Below, in pieces: positions 6,005-6,872 of a stretch of DNA of 6,872 nucleotides. The notes beneath the pieces were generated by a model. That model made no database searches. It saw only the letters and a list, made by a program, of their open reading frames with translations, and was not told the DNA's origin. Positions within the stretch are counted from its first letter, which is position 1. The number at the start of each line of letters is the position of its first letter. The position numbers and the translations under genes were made by a program. Origin of the DNA: Flavobacteriales bacterium UBA6772 (GTDB lineage: Bacteria; Bacteroidota; Bacteroidia; Flavobacteriales; UBA7430); assembly GCA_002453265.1 (NCBI GenBank), contig DKGK01000069.1, positions 1 through 6,872 on the forward strand, given 5' to 3'.

Positions 6005-6334
6005 ATGGAAGATTTCATAACAAATTACGGTATAGTACTTACCTATATTCTACTGGGAGCGGCTTCAATTTTAGCAATTGGCTTCCCATTAAAGCAATTA
6101 ATTTCTAACCCTAAAAAGGCGAAAGAAATAGGAATGGCTTTAGGTGGGTTATTTGTAATTTACATTATCGCTACGCTACTAGCAACAGACGAAGTAACTG
6201 AACACTACGAGAAATTTGGTGTTACAGCAACTTTATCTAAGCAAGTAGGTACTGGATTATTCTTATTTTATATACTTGGAGCTGGAGCAGTACTTTCTGT
6301 AATCTATTCCGAAGTGTCTAAAATGCTTAAATAG
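6005..6334 (+). CDS. Small three-helix membrane protein between ExbB and ExbD
   Basis: The 109-residue protein has three predicted membrane helices at about 8-28, 42-61 and 81-101. The first loop (LKQLISNPKKAKE) is basic and the second (TDEVTEHYEKFGV) acidic, so by the positive-inside rule the N-terminus is periplasmic and the SEVSKMLK end cytoplasmic. There is no signal peptide and no catalytic motif. I recall similar small proteins at this spot in other Bacteroidota, sharing a last helix of the form SK-x-VG-x-G-x-x-x-FYIL followed by YSEVSK, but no established function. Spacing is 27 bases after exbB and 7 bases before exbD, so it is almost certainly co-transcribed and may be a subunit or assembly factor of the Exb motor. 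Confidence 0.85.
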   Translation: MEDFITNYGIVLTYILLGAASILAIGFPLKQLISNPKKAKEIGMALGGLFVIYIIATLLATDEVTEHYEKFGVTATLSKQVGTGLFLFYILGAGAVLSVIYSEVSKMLK

Positions 6335-6341
6335 TAAGGAT

Positions 6342-6872
6342 ATGTCTAGAAGAACACTACCCGAAATTAACGCAGGTTCGATGGCAGATATCGCCTTCTT
6401 ACTCCTCATCTTTTTCCTTGTAACAACTACAATGGATGTAGATACTGGATTGGTACGTAAATTACCAGCTATGCCAGAGGAGGAAGATATTATAGACGAT
6501 TCTCAAATTAAAGCTAAGAATATATATGTGGTTTTGGTTAATGCAAAAGACCAATTGCTAGTTGAAGAAGAGTTGATGGACGTTTCGGAATTACGTGAAG
6601 GAGCCAAAGCGTTCTTAGACAACTGGGGAAAGAACCCTGTATTATCTGATACCCCACAAAAAGCTATTATTTCTTTACAGAACGATCGTGGTACTTCGTA
6701 CGAAATGTACATTAAAGTACAAAACGAACTTTCTGCCGCATATCGCGAATTAAGAGATAGAGAAGCACAAAGTAAATATGGTGCTTATTATGCAGAACTT
6801 GTAGGAGAAAATAAGAAAGAAATTCGCAAGATGTATCCTGCTAAAATTTCTGAAGCTGAACCTAAAAAAGTA
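6342..6872 (+). CDS. exbD: ExbD/TolR family biopolymer transport protein, 3'-truncated by window
   Basis: The frame is open from the ATG at 6342 to the window edge (177 codons). A short cytoplasmic N-terminus (SRRTLPEINAGSM) leads to one membrane helix, ADIAFLLLIFFLVTTTM (15-31). Its Asp16 matches the proton-carrying Asp of ExbD/TolR proteins. The rest is a periplasmic domain including KNIYVVLVNAKDQLLV and IISLQNDRGTSYEMYIKVQNEL, followed by a Glu/Lys/Arg-rich helical stretch. It pairs with ExbB to transmit proton-motive force to TonB. From memory, Bacteroidota relatives of this type end close to an ISEAEPKK sequence, which is present at the window edge, so probably only a few codons are missing. 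AAGGA at 6336-6340 lies too close to the ATG to act as a normal ribosome binding site. Confidence 0.95.
   Translation, partial: MSRRTLPEINAGSMADIAFLLLIFFLVTTTMDVDTGLVRKLPAMPEEEDIIDDSQIKAKNIYVVLVNAKDQLLVEEELMDVSELREGAKAFLDNWGKNPVLSDTPQKAIISLQNDRGTSYEMYIKVQNELSAAYRELRDREAQSKYGAYYAELVGENKKEIRKMYPAKISEAEPKKV

Noticed and set aside
6503..6712. Minus-strand open frame of 69 codons
   Set aside because: It lies antisense within exbD, which is strongly supported; no domain or promoter is visible.

Overview
The window is AT-rich and has the marks of a Bacteroidota chromosome, most likely a marine or Flavobacteriales-type organism. The marks are promoter-like boxes of the TTG / TAnnTTTG class, no strong Shine-Dalgarno sequences, a type IX secretion (T9SS) C-terminal sorting domain, a ribosomal protein S16 with a long C-terminal extension, and an ExbB / small membrane protein / ExbD cluster of Bacteroidota type. 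This assignment rests on recalled family features, not on a database search.

Layout. (1) Positions 1-1659 (+) are the 3' part of a gene for a large secreted protein. It has paired 21-residue Cys motifs, a lamin-tail domain, a nuclease-type OB-fold-like region and a T9SS sorting domain. (2) A perfect GAAA-loop hairpin at 1678-1710 can terminate transcription from both sides. It separates this gene from a convergent block. (3) The minus-strand block 3241-1729 is rpsP (S16) - rimM - SUI1/YciH-like factor, a translation and ribosome-maturation unit. It has a good promoter at 3306-3337 and a small leader hairpin; rpsP and rimM overlap by one base. (4) Positions 3242-3841 are a roughly 600-base AT-rich divergent intergenic region with no credible gene. 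(5) Positions 3842-4960 (+) encode an exported thioredoxin-fold protein (CGVC) that also carries one copy of the Cys motif found in the first gene. (6) Positions 5058-6872 (+) hold a promoter followed by exbB, a 109-residue three-helix membrane protein, and an exbD that leaves the window. This looks like one operon for a proton-driven energy-transduction motor.

How they fit together. The two secreted proteins share an extracellular module and lie on either side of a housekeeping ribosomal block. The Exb operon would power TonB-dependent outer-membrane transport. Most of the window is ordinary core genome. The best candidate for something under-described is the small three-helix protein between ExbB and ExbD, followed by the shared two-Cys module in the secreted proteins.

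Two gene starts were moved inward from the longest open frame: 3842 rather than the TTG at 3815, and 5129 rather than the ATG at 5090. The exbD frame at 6342-6872 is open to the window edge, and its ATG at 6342 is well supported.
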